From contig JAAXGT010000056.1 of NCBI GenBank assembly GCA_012271205.1, forward strand, positions 1 through 58,481: 58,481 bases of DNA, in the 5' to 3' direction. Below are positions 20,075 through 31,620 of this stretch, in pieces. The position numbers and the translations under genes were made by a program. Source of the stretch: Rhodothermales bacterium. Its GTDB lineage: Bacteria; Bacteroidota; Rhodothermia; Rhodothermales; Bin80. Below the pieces are notes generated by a model, which saw only the letters and a program-made list of their open reading frames with translations, was not told the DNA's origin and did no database searches. Positions within the stretch are counted from its first letter, which is position 1; each line of letters starts with the position of its first letter.

Positions 20075-20208
20075 CGGGTCATCGTCTTGGTTTGTGGAGA
20101 TTCGATCCCTCGCAATCTACCAATAGGCGGTGGCCTTTCTGTGTTCATCGATTCAAATGTTTGGTTTTTACAGCAAACGAGAGTCACAGTCCTGACAGCA
20201 CCGACTTG

Positions 20209-21213
20209 ATGAAGTTTGATCTGGTCACGATGGGCCGCTCGTCCATCGATTTGTATTCCAACGATATGGGTTCACCGTTCGAAAACATCACGAGTTTTGC
20301 AGCTTATGTAGGCGGCTCACCCACGAATATCAGTGTCGGGGCACAGCGCCTAGGGCTTGAGACTGCACTTTTGACGGCTGTAGGTGAGGACCCGGTTGGC
20401 GACTTTATTGTGCGGTTTCTCGATCGTGAAGGCATCGAAACCCGCTTCATCGCACGCAAACCCGGTCGGCGTACAAGTGCTGTGTTACTGGGTATAGAGC
20501 CGCCGGATAAATTCCCGCTGGTTTATTACCGGGACAATTGTGCGGACAATGCACTCAATATCGACGATGTCCTGAAAACACCCATTGCCTCGGCCTCTGC
20601 ATTCGAGTTTGCGGGTACCAACCTTGCAAAGGAGCCCAGCCGCAGTGCAACAATGTTCGCGGCCGAACAGGCGTGCCACGCAGGCGTGCCCGTCGTATTT
20701 GATCTGGATTTCAGGCCGGATCAATGGCATGATGCACGCGCATTTGGACTGGCTGCCCGTGCCGTGATGGGGCAGGTGCAAATTGTAATAGGTACTCAGG
20801 ATGAAATCAAAGCCGCTGTGCTGGAGGATCCCAATCAGGTGCAGCTCACTCACCAACAGGTTTCAGATGCGCGTGTAGGCGGTAATGTGCCACGGGCTAC
20901 CGCAACCATCCTGCAGTTGGGTCCTGAATTGGTCATCGAAAAATGTGGTGCACGCGGGTCACGCATTCATGTCAAGGGTAAGGTGCCGGTTGACATTCCC
21001 GGCTATCCCGTCGACATTTACAATATCCTGGGGGCAGGGGACGCCTTTGCTGCGGGTTTCATTTACGGTTTCGTAAAGGGATGGCCGTGGTACAAGGCGG
21101 CACGCTTAGGCAATGCGTGCGGGGCGATTGTAGTTACGCGCCATGGTTGTGCCAACTTCATGCCTACGTACGAAGAGGTCATGGCCTTCGTGGGCGATCG
21201 GGGAGGGCTATAG
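20209..21213 (+). CDS. iolC: 5-dehydro-2-deoxygluconokinase
   Basis: This 334-residue PfkB/ribokinase-family kinase phosphorylates 5-dehydro-2-deoxy-D-gluconate (DKG) to DKG-6-phosphate in inositol breakdown. The N-terminal GGSPTNISVGAQRLGL and the C-terminal NILGAGDAFAAGF (anion hole and catalytic Asp) are intact. A longer frame starts at 20092, but the ATG at 20209 gives the normal start MKFDLVTMGRSSIDLY, so I use it. The protein is the short Bacillus form, without the fused C-terminal DUF2090 domain. It opens the iol gene cluster, 40 bp before iolD, and the IS256 remnant lies just upstream. Confidence 0.92.
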   Translation: MKFDLVTMGRSSIDLYSNDMGSPFENITSFAAYVGGSPTNISVGAQRLGLETALLTAVGEDPVGDFIVRFLDREGIETRFIARKPGRRTSAVLLGIEPPDKFPLVYYRDNCADNALNIDDVLKTPIASASAFEFAGTNLAKEPSRSATMFAAEQACHAGVPVVFDLDFRPDQWHDARAFGLAARAVMGQVQIVIGTQDEIKAAVLEDPNQVQLTHQQVSDARVGGNVPRATATILQLGPELVIEKCGARGSRIHVKGKVPVDIPGYPVDIYNILGAGDAFAAGFIYGFVKGWPWYKAARLGNACGAIVVTRHGCANFMPTYEEVMAFVGDRGGL

Positions 21214-21254
21214 GATTTGTATTATTTTGACGGCACAGGCATTTGGAAATGGTT

Positions 21255-23147
21255 ATGAATACCCTGCGACGCACGATGGCACAAGCCATAGTGGAGTTTC
21301 TGAAGCAGCAGTACGTTGCCCGCGATGGCAAAAACCAGCCCTTTTTTGCCGGGTGCAGCGGGATATTCGGGCATGGCAATGTCAGCGGGATTGGCCAGGC
21401 GCTACAGGAGCACAAGGACTTTCGCTATTACCAGGCGCGCAACGAGCAGGCCATGGTACATACTGCTGCCGCCTATGCCAAAATGAAGAACCGCTTGCAA
21501 ACGTTTGCCTGCACTTCTTCAATTGGACCGGGCGCCACAAACATGATAACAGGGGCCGCCGTAGCGACCATTAACAGGTTGCCCGTGTTACTCCTGCCGG
21601 GAGATATATTTGCACGCCGCAATGTTGCTCCCGTGCTTCAACAATTAGAGAGCGAGCATTCACAGGACCTTAGTGTCAATGACTGTTTTAGGCCCGTGAG
21701 TCGGTACTGGGATCGCATAAATCGTCCGGACCAGATCATCGCCGCGCTACCGGAAGCCATGCGTGTCCTCACCAGCCCGGCCGAAACCGGTGCGGTCACA
21801 CTTGCATTACCGCAGGATGTCCAAACGGAAGCATTTGACTATCCAGTCGAGTTATTCGAAAAACGCACTTGGACAGTGCCACGCAATCGACCGGATCAGG
21901 ATGCGCTTGTGCGTGCAGTAGCGCTGATTAAACGCAGTGAGCGGCCACTGATTGTCGCAGGTGGCGGCGTGATATACAGTGAAGCACACGAAACTCTCCG
22001 TGCCTTTGCACGCCAAACCGGGATACCCGTTTGCGAAACTCACGCCGGCAAAGGCAGCGTGCTGAATGGTGATGCATTCAATTTGGGAGCCATCGGGGTA
22101 ACCGGAAATTTTGCGGCCAATCGTATCGCCAAGAGAGCTGATCTCGTTATTGGCATTGGCACCCGCTACAGTGATTTTACGACCGCAAGCAAGACGATTT
22201 TCCAGCGGCCGGATGTCCAGTTTGTCAACATCAATGTGGCCGAGTTTGATGCGTTCAAGCACAGCGCATTGCCGCTGGTTGGAGACGCCAGGGTGACGCT
22301 TGAAGAATTGGGTGCCGCACTCAGTGACTGGGAAGTCAGCTCCCATTACCGCAATGTCTGTACGGAGTTGGTGTCTTCGTGGAACGCGGAGGTGGATCGC
22401 ATATATAGCATCCGCAATACGCCGCTTCCCAGCCAAGGGGAAATCATCGGCATTGTAAACGAGGCGGGTGATCCTGAGGGCGTAATGGTGTGTGCGGCGG
22501 GCAGCCTGCCCGGTGACTTGCACAAGCTTTGGCGTGCACGTCATGCCAAGCAGTATCACATGGAGTACGGCTATAGCACTATGGGCTATGAAATTGCCGG
22601 TGGGCTCGGCATCAAGATGGCCGACCCCGATCGCGAAGTCTATGTGCTGGTGGGCGATGGCAGCTATCTGATGTTATCCAGCGACCTTGTGACCTCTGTA
22701 CAGGAAGGGTACAAACTTACAATTGTGCTCATGGACAATCACGGATTCAAGAGCATTGGCGGACTTAGCCGCTCGCTGGGACAAGAGGGATTTGGCACTC
22801 GTTATGTCTATCCCCGAAAGGGCAGCCTCCCCGGAGACGAGGAGGATACAGTTCAGACGCTGCCCGTTGATCTCGCCACCAATGCTGAATCGTTGGGAGC
22901 ACATGTGTTTCGATGCCTCAGTCATGAGGACATTGTCAGGGCACTGGATGCGTCAAAAAGCGTCAGTACCACCACTGTCATTTACGTTCAGAACGATCGC
23001 TATGTCGATGTGCCGGGTTATGAAGCTTGGTGGGATGTACCGGTAGCCGAAGTAAGTACCATGCCCGGTGTGCAAGCTGCCCGCGAGGCTTGGACGAAAA
23101 TGCGCGCAAAGGAGCGCCACCATCTCGAGCAGGATAAGGCCGTATGA
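21255..23147 (+). CDS. iolD: 3D-(3,5/4)-trihydroxycyclohexane-1,2-dione hydrolase
   Basis: This thiamine diphosphate enzyme (about 630 residues) opens the ring of trihydroxycyclohexanedione to give 5-deoxy-glucuronate. The N-terminal Pyr domain has the catalytic glutamate region ([16 protein letters not shown]), the central domain is of acetolactate-synthase type, and the C-terminal PP domain carries [13 protein letters not shown] and ends the ThDP motif with VLMDNHG. Starts at a TTG (21243), ATG 21249 and ATG 21255 are possible; the last gives the usual [11 protein letters not shown]. Its stop overlaps the ATG of the next gene (ATGA at 23144-23147), which shows translational coupling to the transporter genes. 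Confidence 0.95.
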   Translation: MNTLRRTMAQAIVEFLKQQYVARDGKNQPFFAGCSGIFGHGNVSGIGQALQEHKDFRYYQARNEQAMVHTAAAYAKMKNRLQTFACTSSIGPGATNMITGAAVATINRLPVLLLPGDIFARRNVAPVLQQLESEHSQDLSVNDCFRPVSRYWDRINRPDQIIAALPEAMRVLTSPAETGAVTLALPQDVQTEAFDYPVELFEKRTWTVPRNRPDQDALVRAVALIKRSERPLIVAGGGVIYSEAHETLRAFARQTGIPVCETHAGKGSVLNGDAFNLGAIGVTGNFAANRIAKRADLVIGIGTRYSDFTTASKTIFQRPDVQFVNINVAEFDAFKHSALPLVGDARVTLEELGAALSDWEVSSHYRNVCTELVSSWNAEVDRIYSIRNTPLPSQGEIIGIVNEAGDPEGVMVCAAGSLPGDLHKLWRARHAKQYHMEYGYSTMGYEIAGGLGIKMADPDREVYVLVGDGSYLMLSSDLVTSVQEGYKLTIVLMDNHGFKSIGGLSRSLGQEGFGTRYVYPRKGSLPGDEEDTVQTLPVDLATNAESLGAHVFRCLSHEDIVRALDASKSVSTTTVIYVQNDRYVDVPGYEAWWDVPVAEVSTMPGVQAAREAWTKMRAKERHHLEQDKAV

Positions 23148-24124
23148 AATTTGGATGTTCACGGTTTGCGCTGGTAGTTACCACACTTTTCACGGGAATA
23201 TATTCGGGGTGTGGCGGCACTTCCGGAGAGCAAGCGGCAACGGAGGAACGGCTTCGATTTGTTTATGTGACGCACGGGCAGGCCTCTGATCCATTCTGGA
23301 GCGTCGTGCAGAACGGGGCACAGGATGCAGGGCGTCATGTGGGCGTACGGGTCGAGTATCAGGCGCCAGAGTCGTTCGACATGGTGACCATGGCGCAGCT
23401 TATTGACGCTGCGCTTGCTTCCCGCCCCGACGGACTCGTGGTAAGCATTCCGGATGCCGATGCGCTTGAAGGTCCTTTACAGGACGCTCAGGAAGCAGGC
23501 ATTCCGGTTATAAGCATAAACTCCGGTGGGGACCATGCCGAGCGCCTGGGCGTGCTGTTTCACGTCGGTCAATCTGAATATGACGCGGGCTATCGTGGTG
23601 GGGAGCGACTGGCGTCTGCCGGTGCCAGACGAGCCCTGTGTATTAATCAGGAAGTCGGCAATGTGTCTCTGGACCAGCGCTGCGCGGGTTTTGCGGCGGC
23701 TATGACAGATACTGGAGCGGAGGTGCAAATGCTGGCCGTGGAATTGGCCGATCCCACGGAATCAACCCAGCGCATATTGGCCGCCTTGCGGTCTGATCCT
23801 GCTATTGATGCGCTCATGACACTTGGACCCACGGGTGCAATTCCTTGTCTTCGTGCGCTGGAGGAGGCTGATTTGGAAGGGGAAGTCTTATTTGCCACCT
23901 TTGACGTTGCTCCTGAAATTCTCGCCGGAATTGAAAGCGGAAATATCCTCTTCGCTATAGACCAGCAGCAGTATATGCAGGGATATCTGCCGGTGGTACT
24001 CTTGGCATTGTATCATCGTAACGAAAACCTGCTGGCTGACGAGATTCTTCACACTGGTCCAGGCTTTGTTACTTCGGAAAACGTACAGCGCCTCAAAGCG
24101 TTGACACGCCACGGCACCCGCTGA
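23144..24124 (+). CDS. Sugar/inositol ABC transporter substrate-binding lipoprotein
   Basis: The 326-residue protein is a periplasmic-binding protein of the ribose/inositol type (Peripla_BP_4). A lipoprotein signal ends at YSGC (C23), so it is anchored to a membrane rather than free. The mature part begins [18 protein letters not shown] and carries [21 protein letters not shown] and TLGPTGAIP, the two-lobed fold of this group. It is coupled to iolD upstream and to a permease 2 bp downstream. The likely ligand is myo-inositol, by analogy with the Caulobacter IbpA system; that is an inference from context and not from binding-site residues. Confidence 0.85.
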   Translation: MKFGCSRFALVVTTLFTGIYSGCGGTSGEQAATEERLRFVYVTHGQASDPFWSVVQNGAQDAGRHVGVRVEYQAPESFDMVTMAQLIDAALASRPDGLVVSIPDADALEGPLQDAQEAGIPVISINSGGDHAERLGVLFHVGQSEYDAGYRGGERLASAGARRALCINQEVGNVSLDQRCAGFAAAMTDTGAEVQMLAVELADPTESTQRILAALRSDPAIDALMTLGPTGAIPCLRALEEADLEGEVLFATFDVAPEILAGIESGNILFAIDQQQYMQGYLPVVLLALYHRNENLLADEILHTGPGFVTSENVQRLKALTRHGTR

Positions 24125-24126
24125 TT

Positions 24127-25155
24127 ATGAGCCGGGTGGATGATCGTCTGCACCAAAGTCATCCACTGCGGCAAATCCTTGCCCGTCCGGAGCTGGGTGC
24201 ATTGGGTGGAGCCGTCGTGGTATGGATCTTCTTTGCTACGGTTGCGGGTGACCAGGGCTTCCTGACCCTGCGCGGTACCGCTACCTATCTGGAGGTGGCG
24301 GCTGAGCTGGGCATTCTTGCCGCAGCAGTGGCTCTGCTTATGATTGGCGGCGAGTTTGATTTGTCGGTCGGATCAATGATCGGCGCCAGTGGCATGCTGC
24401 TTACCATATTGAGCGTCCAGTGGGGTTGGAACCTGTGGCTGGCGCTCCTCATGGTGATGGTGTTCGCTGTGGTGGCCGGGTTATTCAATGGAATTCTGGT
24501 CGTGCGTACCGGGCTTCCGTCCTTTATTGTGACGCTGGCCACGCTGTTTGTTTTTCGAGGCGCAACAATTGCGCTCACGCGACTCGTGACCGGGCGCACG
24601 CAACTGGGCGGACTAAACGATGTGAGTGGTTATGACTCGGCCCGTATGATTTTCGCCAGCGAATTGCCGTTTGGTTCAGCCGAACTGCCAGTCTCCATAG
24701 TGTGGTGGATTCTGCTTACGGCGATAGCCACGTGGATCCTGCTTAAGACATCGTTCGGAAACTGGATTTTTGGGACTGGCGGAGATGCCAAGTCGGCAAG
24801 CAGCGTCGGGGTACCTGTGCCCCGCGTCAAGATCATCCTGTTTGTGGGTACCGCCCTCGCCGCCGCGCTTGTAGGTGTGATCCAAGCGGTCACGTTCAGC
24901 GGAGCGGATGTGCTTCGCGGCGAACTGCGCGAATTCTTTGCCATCATTGTAGTGGTAATCGGCGGGACACTGCTCACAGGTGGCTACGGGTCTGCGATTG
25001 GCGCCGCCATAGGGGCCCTGATTTTTGGAATGGTGCGCCAAGGAATAGTCTTCGCAGGCGTGGACGCGGACTGGTTCCAGGTGTTTTTGGGTGTAATGCT
25101 GCTGATCGCCGTGCTTGTTAATCACTGGGTGCGCAGGAAGGCGCTGCGGGAATGA
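24127..25155 (+). CDS. Sugar/inositol ABC transporter permease (RbsC type)
   Basis: The 342-residue inner-membrane permease has eight to ten hydrophobic segments. The RbsC-type hallmark [15 protein letters not shown] lies near residue 78, and [26 protein letters not shown] follows. The family's [15 protein letters not shown] is near the C terminus. It belongs with the preceding binding protein and the following ATPase, whose ATG overlaps its stop (25152-25155). Together they form a CUT2-type importer placed inside the iol operon, so inositol is the most likely substrate. Confidence 0.88.
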   Translation: MSRVDDRLHQSHPLRQILARPELGALGGAVVVWIFFATVAGDQGFLTLRGTATYLEVAAELGILAAAVALLMIGGEFDLSVGSMIGASGMLLTILSVQWGWNLWLALLMVMVFAVVAGLFNGILVVRTGLPSFIVTLATLFVFRGATIALTRLVTGRTQLGGLNDVSGYDSARMIFASELPFGSAELPVSIVWWILLTAIATWILLKTSFGNWIFGTGGDAKSASSVGVPVPRVKIILFVGTALAAALVGVIQAVTFSGADVLRGELREFFAIIVVVIGGTLLTGGYGSAIGAAIGALIFGMVRQGIVFAGVDADWFQVFLGVMLLIAVLVNHWVRRKALRE

Positions 25156-25895
25156 GTGCAACCACGCCCTTACTCGAGACCCGTGCCTTGTGCAAGGATT
25201 TTGGGCATGTAATCGCCTTGAGAGATATCTCGATGCAGTTGCATGCCGGCGAAGTATTGGCCCTCCTCGGAGACAATGGCGCCGGCAAGTCTACGCTCAT
25301 TAAATGTCTTTCCGGCGTGCATCGACCAACCAGCGGTGTTCTGCTGATGGATGGCACCTCCGTCGTATTCAAGGTGCCTCGTGACGCCTTGAAGTGCGGC
25401 ATTGCCACGGTGTATCAGGACTTGGCTATGGTGCCGCACTTGAGCATCAGTCGCAACTTTGTACTCGGCAATGAACCGGTGCGCGGTCGGGGATTATTCA
25501 AGCGCCTCGATACTCGCTTGGCCGACCGGATTACGCGTAAAGGGTGCAGCCGGCTCGGGATTGACTTGCGGACGACAACGCAGCCGGTGGGCACACTCAG
25601 TGGGGGCGAGCGCCAGAGTGTTGCGATCGCCCGGGCGGTGCATTTTGGGGCACGGGTACTGATACTGGATGAGCCAACCTCTGCCTTGGGGGTAAAGGAA
25701 TCCGAAAACGTGCTGAATGACATTTGCCGGGCGCGAGATCGCGGAGTAGGCGTTATCTTGATTACCCACAATGTCCACCACGCCTTTCCCGTTGCCAATG
25801 CCTTCACGATTTTGAAGCGCGGACGCAGTTACGGAAATTTCAGGAAGGAAGAGGTGACCATGGATCAGGTGTTGAGAATGATGGCGGGACTATGA
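25152..25895 (+). CDS. Sugar/inositol ABC transporter ATPase, single-domain
   Basis: This 247-residue protein has one complete nucleotide-binding domain: Walker [10 protein letters not shown] (near residue 40), Q-loop region [10 protein letters not shown], signature LSGGERQ, Walker [12 protein letters not shown] and the switch histidine (ITHNVHHA). CUT2 importers such as RbsA, MglA and IatA usually have an ATPase of about 500 residues with two domains in tandem; here there is one, as in FrcA-type systems, so the pump must use a homodimer. Start ATG overlaps the permease stop. iolA begins 7 bp after its stop. Confidence 0.9.
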   Translation: MSATTPLLETRALCKDFGHVIALRDISMQLHAGEVLALLGDNGAGKSTLIKCLSGVHRPTSGVLLMDGTSVVFKVPRDALKCGIATVYQDLAMVPHLSISRNFVLGNEPVRGRGLFKRLDTRLADRITRKGCSRLGIDLRTTTQPVGTLSGGERQSVAIARAVHFGARVLILDEPTSALGVKESENVLNDICRARDRGVGVILITHNVHHAFPVANAFTILKRGRSYGNFRKEEVTMDQVLRMMAGL

Positions 25896-25902
25896 CGGCA
25901 AA

Positions 25903-27381
25903 ATGCACACATTAGAACAACTTCCAAACTTCATTGGCGGCACTTGGCTGCGTTCCAAGAACGCAGAGTATCTGGATGTCACAAATCCAGCCACGGGGGA
26001 AATCATTGCTGAAGTGCCATTAAGTCCGGCGGTGGATGTGGATGCCGCGGTCAGTGCAGGCAGTAAGGCCTTTGAATCCTGGCGACGTGTTCCCGTGACG
26101 GAGCGCGCACACTATTTGTTTACGTTCAGGGAAAAGCTGGAAGCACATTTCGAAGACATTGCCCGGACCGCAACCCGCGAATGTGGCAAGACCATTGCGG
26201 AAAGCCGCGGCGAACTGCGACGGGGAATTGAGAATGTGGAGGTGGCCTGCGGCATCCCTTCGTTAATGCAGGGCTACAATAACGAGGACATCGCCAGCGG
26301 GATTGACGAGCACATGATCCGCCAACCCCTGGGCGTGGTGGTGGCAATCACCCCTTTCAACTTTCCGGGGATGATTCCGCTGTGGTTTCTGCCCTATGCC
26401 ATCGCGACGGGGAATTGTTTCATTCTGAAGCCCAGCGAGAAGGTCCCCCAGACGAGTCAGTGGTTGGTACGGCTCTTAGAGGAATCGGGACTGCCCCGAG
26501 GTGTCGTGCAACTGGTACATGGCGGCAAACCTACAGTGGATGCTCTTCTCGAGCACCCCTTGGTTAAGGCCATTAGCTTCGTGGGCTCCACACGCGTGGC
26601 ACGCCACGTTTATGCCCAAGCTGCAGCCAATGGCAAGCGGGCGCAGTGTCAAGGGGGCGCCAAAAATGCAGCCATCATCCTAGACGATGCCGCCATGGAC
26701 ATGACGTCCAACATTGTGGCAGACTCCGCATTTGGATGTGCGGGACAGCGTTGCCTAGCCAACAGTTTGGCTATCACTGTCGGTGGCGCACGGGAGCCCT
26801 TTACCGAAGCGATGGCGGATGCAGCTCGAAAACGTCGCGTACGCTACGGACTGGAGGAAGAGAGTGAAATGGGCCCTGTGATCACTCCGGAAAGCAAGTC
26901 GCGCATCGAGAGGCTGATTAGTGAGGCCGAAAACGAAGGCGCCCGCATTCTCATCGACGGCCGTGGCAGATCGGTGGACGGTTTCGAGAATGGCAATTGG
27001 GTATTTCCCACACTTCTGGATGGCGTGCCTGCGGAGGGCATGCTGGCACGTACCGAAATCTTTGGGCCAGTTTTCGGATTGATCCATGCAGACAGTCTGC
27101 AGGAGGCAATTGATCTGGTTAATTCACAGTCGTACGGCAACATGGCGTGCCTTTTTACCAGCAGTGGAGCAGCAGCCCGCCAGTTTCGCTATGAAGCTGA
27201 AGCCGGCAATATCGGAATCAATCTGGGAGTCGCAGCCCCAATGGCATTCTTTCCATTCAGTGGCTGGAAGGACAGCTTTTTTGGATCCTTGCATGCGCAG
27301 GGACGCCATGGTGTCGAATTCTACACTCAGACAAAGGTGGTAGTCGAGCGCTGGCCCAGTTACTGGAGTCGAAGATTCTAA
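25903..27381 (+). CDS. iolA: Methylmalonate/malonate-semialdehyde dehydrogenase (CoA-acylating)
   Basis: This 492-residue aldehyde dehydrogenase family enzyme converts malonate semialdehyde (or methylmalonate semialdehyde) to acetyl-CoA (or propionyl-CoA) with NAD+ and CoA. The family's nucleotide-binding block [19 protein letters not shown] and [11 protein letters not shown] are clear. The catalytic cysteine is in [11 protein letters not shown]. The general-base glutamate of ordinary ALDHs is missing, as expected in the CoA-acylating class ([10 protein letters not shown] instead of ELGGK). It ends the uptake part of the iol operon and supplies the final step of inositol breakdown. The ATG at 25903 is the first after the ATPase stop. 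Confidence 0.94.
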   Translation: MHTLEQLPNFIGGTWLRSKNAEYLDVTNPATGEIIAEVPLSPAVDVDAAVSAGSKAFESWRRVPVTERAHYLFTFREKLEAHFEDIARTATRECGKTIAESRGELRRGIENVEVACGIPSLMQGYNNEDIASGIDEHMIRQPLGVVVAITPFNFPGMIPLWFLPYAIATGNCFILKPSEKVPQTSQWLVRLLEESGLPRGVVQLVHGGKPTVDALLEHPLVKAISFVGSTRVARHVYAQAAANGKRAQCQGGAKNAAIILDDAAMDMTSNIVADSAFGCAGQRCLANSLAITVGGAREPFTEAMADAARKRRVRYGLEEESEMGPVITPESKSRIERLISEAENEGARILIDGRGRSVDGFENGNWVFPTLLDGVPAEGMLARTEIFGPVFGLIHADSLQEAIDLVNSQSYGNMACLFTSSGAAARQFRYEAEAGNIGINLGVAAPMAFFPFSGWKDSFFGSLHAQGRHGVEFYTQTKVVVERWPSYWSRRF

Positions 27382-27463
27382 TCAGGTAAAGGGGGTGTCT
27401 GAAGGAATTCGGGGGTGCCGAGTGTACCAGTGTGATGGTCGGGAAAATATTCGATTCTGAATC

Positions 27464-30400
27464 ATGATCAAGTTTGCATTGAATATGACGAAATGGCTGT
27501 GGCCTCTGCTGGTTTTATCCGTCCCACCTGCGTATGGTCAAGATGAAATCAGCTATGACAATTTGCGTTTTCGGTACGTGGGGCCCACACGAGGCGGACG
27601 TGTGACTACAGTAACCGGACATCGGGAGCACCCCTATACATTCTATATGGGGGCGACAGGCGGCGGCGTCTGGAAGACTACAGACTATGGCAATTCATGG
27701 GAAAATATTTCTGATGGCTACTTCCAGACTGCCTCAATTGGCTCTATTGATGTGGCCAACAGTAATCCTGACATAATCTATGTGGGTACTGGATCCGACG
27801 GGCTGCGGAGCAATGTCATTATCGGACGCGGCGTTTACAAATCAACGGATGGGGGCAAATCCTGGACCTTTGTTGGCCTGCGCGATACTGGCCAGATCGG
27901 CGCTGTTGTCGTTCATCCCACCAATTCCCAGGTAGTGTACGTGGCCGCCCTTGGCAATCCATTTGGGTCCAACTCTGAGCGCGGCGTATACAAGACCATT
28001 GACGGAGGAGCTACCTGGCAGCGGATATTATTCGTCTCTGAGCGCACCGGGGCAATTGACTTGGAACTCAATCCGGCCAATTCCGACGAAGTCTATGCGG
28101 CGTTCTGGCGAGCTGAACGGAAGCCTTGGACCATCATCAGTGGTGATGATTCGGAAAGCGGCATTTATGTTTCACGCGATGCAGGGGCCACGTGGACGAA
28201 GAGCATTGCGGGCCTTCCCACCGGGCTGACGGGCAAGATTGACCTTGCCGTTTCCCAAGCGGATCCCAGTCGTGTATATGCGCTTGTCGAGGCTGTTCCT
28301 GCGGAAGAAGGGCTATACCGCTCCAATGACCGAGGACAATCATGGCACCTTGTCAATGATGCGGGTTATCTGATGAGCCGCCCCTTCTACTACACCAACG
28401 TGGATGCCGACCCTACAAATGCGGATGTGGTCTGGGTTAACAATCTGGGTCTCTGGAAATCGGAAAGCGGGGGAGCAGAATTTGCACGCATGTCCACACC
28501 ACATGGCGATAACCACGATATCTGGATCAATCCGGACAATCCCCTGATCATGGTGCAGTCGAATGACGGCGGCGCCAATGTCACACTTGACGGTGGATAT
28601 ACTTGGTCCACACAGCATAATCAACCCACGGCGGAACTGTATCAGGTGGATGTGGACAATCAATTTCCGTATTGGTTGTACGCAGGACAGCAGGATAACA
28701 CGACCATTGCTGTTCCCAGTTTGCCACCCGACCGGCGTCCCGGCGGTGCTTCGGCATACTGGGAGGCTATAGGAGGATGCGAAACCGGCCCAGCCGTGCC
28801 CCATCCCGTGAATGCCAATATCGTCTATAGCAACTGCAAAGGTACATTCAGTCGCTATAACCGTATTACTGGCCAAGAGCAGAACTATTACGTTGGTGGC
28901 GTTAATCTATACGGGGTGAACCCGAGGGAGCTTCCTTTCCGTTTCCAGCGGGTCGTTCCAATTGAGGTGTCTCCGCACGACCCTGGCGTCATTTACCATG
29001 GATCTCAATTTGTGCACCGCACACAGGACGAAGGGCGTACCTGGGAAACTATAAGCGGCGACTTGACGGCTTTTCGGCCAGAGCGGCAAGTGATCAGCGG
29101 TGGCCCGATTACACGCGACATCACCGGAGAAGAGCACTACAGCACGCTATATGTAATTGAAGTATCTCCTGTAGACGAGAATGTGATCTGGACTGGAGCC
29201 AACGACGGTCTGGTGCATGTGACGCGTAATGGAGGAGGGGACTGGATCAACGTGACGCCGCCCGCAATGCCGCCGGAAGGCCGGATTCAAACCATTGATC
29301 CGTCACCCCACAACGCAGCCAAAGCTTACGTGGCCGGCTATCGATATCTGTTGGGGGATTTTCGGCCGTATATCTACAAGACAGAAGATTATGGAGCATC
29401 CTGGACTTTACTGACGGATGGCACCAATGGCATCCCTGAAGACTCACCCACGCGAGTCATTCGGGAAGATCCTGATCGAAAGGAGCTTTTGTATGCTGGC
29501 ACAGAGTTTGGCCTCTATGTTTCGATGGATGACGGGGTGACATGGAAGGAATTTCAGCAGGGATTACCAGTTACACCCGTGACCGACATCAGGGTACACC
29601 GCCAAGATCTGGTGGTGTCTACGATGGGGCGTGGTTTTTGGATCATGGACAACCTCACACCGCTCCAGGCGGATCAAGTACAATTTGCCGGATCGGCGAG
29701 GTATTTGTTTCCCGTGCGGGATGCTCATCGAATGCGCTATGGATCGGGTCGGCGCAGCGGCACTGATCCCCAATATGTGCCGCCGGGTGTCATTGTTGAT
29801 TACTGGCTCAAGGAGGCCCAGACCGGGCCGATAAAACTGGAAATACTTGATGCGGAAGACCGCGTCATTCGGACCTATGTGGCCGACGCTGTGCAACCCG
29901 AATCGTCAGCTGTGCAAGGTATGCGCGGGCCAGTGGTGCGAGGATCCATGCTGGCTACATTAAGTGCAGAAGCCGGCATGCACCGTCTTATTTGGGATCT
30001 GCGCCACGATGGTATGGACTTCGGAGGCCAAACCCGCGGAAGAGGGCCTGTGGCAGTGCCGGGAGTCTACACGGTACGGCTGACTTCGAGAGAATGGAGC
30101 ATGTCACACGAAGCCGTAGTGCATATGGATCCACGTGTTGCGGCAGATGGTGTTACACAAGCTGATTTGGAAGCCCAGCTGGCATTCAGTTTCGAGGTAA
30201 TGGCGACACAGGCGAAAGCCTACGATGTAGCCGCCCGTCTGGATTCGATAATGGCTTGGCTGGAGTACGCTGAGCCCGTTTCGATTATAGACGAGATTCA
30301 GGAGTCCGTAATGCGGTTGCATTCTTTGGTGGTAACAGCCAGAGGGGACAGTTATCCCCAGCCGATGATAATCGATCAACTCAGCTATTTGAACAGCTTT

Positions 30401-30529
30401 ACGTCTCAGGGCGATCACAAGCCGGGCAAAGACGCCTATGACCGATTGGCTACGCTTCAGTCGGAGTTGCACGAGATCACGTCTGAGCTTGAACTACTGG
30501 AGACGGAAAAGATGACCGAAGCACGTTAA
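27464..30529 (+). CDS. Large secreted BNR/VPS10-type repeat protein
   Basis: The 1021-residue product has a signal peptide (hydrophobic [13 protein letters not shown], cleavage near residue 25) and then many beta-propeller blades with Asp-box-like motifs: [69 protein letters not shown]. This is the sortilin/VPS10 or 'glycosyl hydrolase (BNR)' type fold. The last 250 residues are different: a beta-sandwich-like part and a helical tail ([19 protein letters not shown]). No sialidase catalytic set is evident. It is sandwiched between iolA (82 bp before) and iolE (13 bp after), so it is co-transcribed with inositol genes; it may release or bind an inositol-containing polymer, but this is speculation. 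Confidence 0.8.
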   Translation: MIKFALNMTKWLWPLLVLSVPPAYGQDEISYDNLRFRYVGPTRGGRVTTVTGHREHPYTFYMGATGGGVWKTTDYGNSWENISDGYFQTASIGSIDVANSNPDIIYVGTGSDGLRSNVIIGRGVYKSTDGGKSWTFVGLRDTGQIGAVVVHPTNSQVVYVAALGNPFGSNSERGVYKTIDGGATWQRILFVSERTGAIDLELNPANSDEVYAAFWRAERKPWTIISGDDSESGIYVSRDAGATWTKSIAGLPTGLTGKIDLAVSQADPSRVYALVEAVPAEEGLYRSNDRGQSWHLVNDAGYLMSRPFYYTNVDADPTNADVVWVNNLGLWKSESGGAEFARMSTPHGDNHDIWINPDNPLIMVQSNDGGANVTLDGGYTWSTQHNQPTAELYQVDVDNQFPYWLYAGQQDNTTIAVPSLPPDRRPGGASAYWEAIGGCETGPAVPHPVNANIVYSNCKGTFSRYNRITGQEQNYYVGGVNLYGVNPRELPFRFQRVVPIEVSPHDPGVIYHGSQFVHRTQDEGRTWETISGDLTAFRPERQVISGGPITRDITGEEHYSTLYVIEVSPVDENVIWTGANDGLVHVTRNGGGDWINVTPPAMPPEGRIQTIDPSPHNAAKAYVAGYRYLLGDFRPYIYKTEDYGASWTLLTDGTNGIPEDSPTRVIREDPDRKELLYAGTEFGLYVSMDDGVTWKEFQQGLPVTPVTDIRVHRQDLVVSTMGRGFWIMDNLTPLQADQVQFAGSARYLFPVRDAHRMRYGSGRRSGTDPQYVPPGVIVDYWLKEAQTGPIKLEILDAEDRVIRTYVADAVQPESSAVQGMRGPVVRGSMLATLSAEAGMHRLIWDLRHDGMDFGGQTRGRGPVAVPGVYTVRLTSREWSMSHEAVVHMDPRVAADGVTQADLEAQLAFSFEVMATQAKAYDVAARLDSIMAWLEYAEPVSIIDEIQESVMRLHSLVVTARGDSYPQPMIIDQLSYLNSFTSQGDHKPGKDAYDRLATLQSELHEITSELELLETEKMTEAR

Positions 30530-30542
30530 GCGCTGCTTACGT

Positions 30543-31472
30543 ATGAGTGGCCGAATCAGGGTGGCTAACGCCCCATGTTCTTGGGGAACACTGGAGTTTG
30601 AAGGTTTGGGCGGCGAGCAAATCGGGTACGCCCAGATGTTGAATGAACTGGCTTCCACAGGGTATGCCGGCACGGAGCTGGGGAACTGGGGGTACATGCC
30701 CACCGACCCTGTGACACTTCTTAAGGAACTTAGGGCGTACCAGTTATCGATGCGTGGAGCATTTGTGCCGGTGGCACTCGCCAAAGCGTCCGCACATGAA
30801 GAGGGTAACGATCGCGCAATACGTACGGCCAAGCTATTAGCTGCAACAAGTGATCCCAATGATCCGCCCTTTATCGTGCTGGCCGATGAAAACGGAAAGA
30901 TTCCAGCACGTACGAACAACGCAGGACGCATTACGGCAGATTTGGAACTCTCATCTACTGATTGGAAGGTATTCGCCCAAGGTGCAATGCAGATCGCCCG
31001 GGCGGTGCTGGAGACGACCGGGCTGCGAACCGTCTTCCACCATCACTGTGCGGGATACATTGAAACACCGGCCGAAACCGCCCGCTTTCTGGAGCTCACG
31101 GATCCGGAATTGATCGGGCTGGTGTTTGACACGGGCCACTATGTGTATGGCTCAGGTACAAATGAGACATCTGCGCAGAGCGGGTTGGACATGTTCAGAG
31201 ATCGAATCTGGTATGTGCACTTCAAGGACTGCGAACCGAGTGTTGCGAGCGAAGCTAGGATGCGGGGCTGGGATTACTTCGAGGCCGTGGGGCACGGCGT
31301 GTTCTGTGAACTCGGTCACGGTTGCATAGATTTTGCGGCCGTGCTGGATTGGCTGCATGCAATGAATTACACCGGCTGGATCGTGGTGGAGCAGGATGTC
31401 TTGCCCGGAATGGGCCATCCCAAAGAGAGTGCGGCTCGTAATCGTGCCTACTTAAGAGCGCTGGGTATATAG
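30543..31472 (+). CDS. iolE: Inosose dehydratase
   Basis: This 309-residue TIM-barrel protein of the xylose isomerase-like superfamily dehydrates scyllo-inosose to trihydroxycyclohexanedione. The N terminus [16 protein letters not shown] and the following [16 protein letters not shown] are typical IolE blocks. Metal-binding residues appear in [24 protein letters not shown] and YVHFKDCEP, and the C terminus [15 protein letters not shown] is conserved. Start ATG lies 13 bp after the large repeat protein gene, in the same operon. After it the cluster is broken by cysH on the opposite strand before iolG follows. Confidence 0.9.
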   Translation: MSGRIRVANAPCSWGTLEFEGLGGEQIGYAQMLNELASTGYAGTELGNWGYMPTDPVTLLKELRAYQLSMRGAFVPVALAKASAHEEGNDRAIRTAKLLAATSDPNDPPFIVLADENGKIPARTNNAGRITADLELSSTDWKVFAQGAMQIARAVLETTGLRTVFHHHCAGYIETPAETARFLELTDPELIGLVFDTGHYVYGSGTNETSAQSGLDMFRDRIWYVHFKDCEPSVASEARMRGWDYFEAVGHGVFCELGHGCIDFAAVLDWLHAMNYTGWIVVEQDVLPGMGHPKESAARNRAYLRALGI

Positions 31473-31620
31473 GCATTCGCTGCCATATGCCGGTGGCGGA
31501 TCCATCCGACTGACCAGAAGGCAACGTCGCGAAGTCTCTGAGTGCAAACGGCCAAACGAATCCAGGCATGGCTGCTGAATAACGTGTGCCCGTTACATTG
31601 GTCAAAAACTGTGTAGGCGG

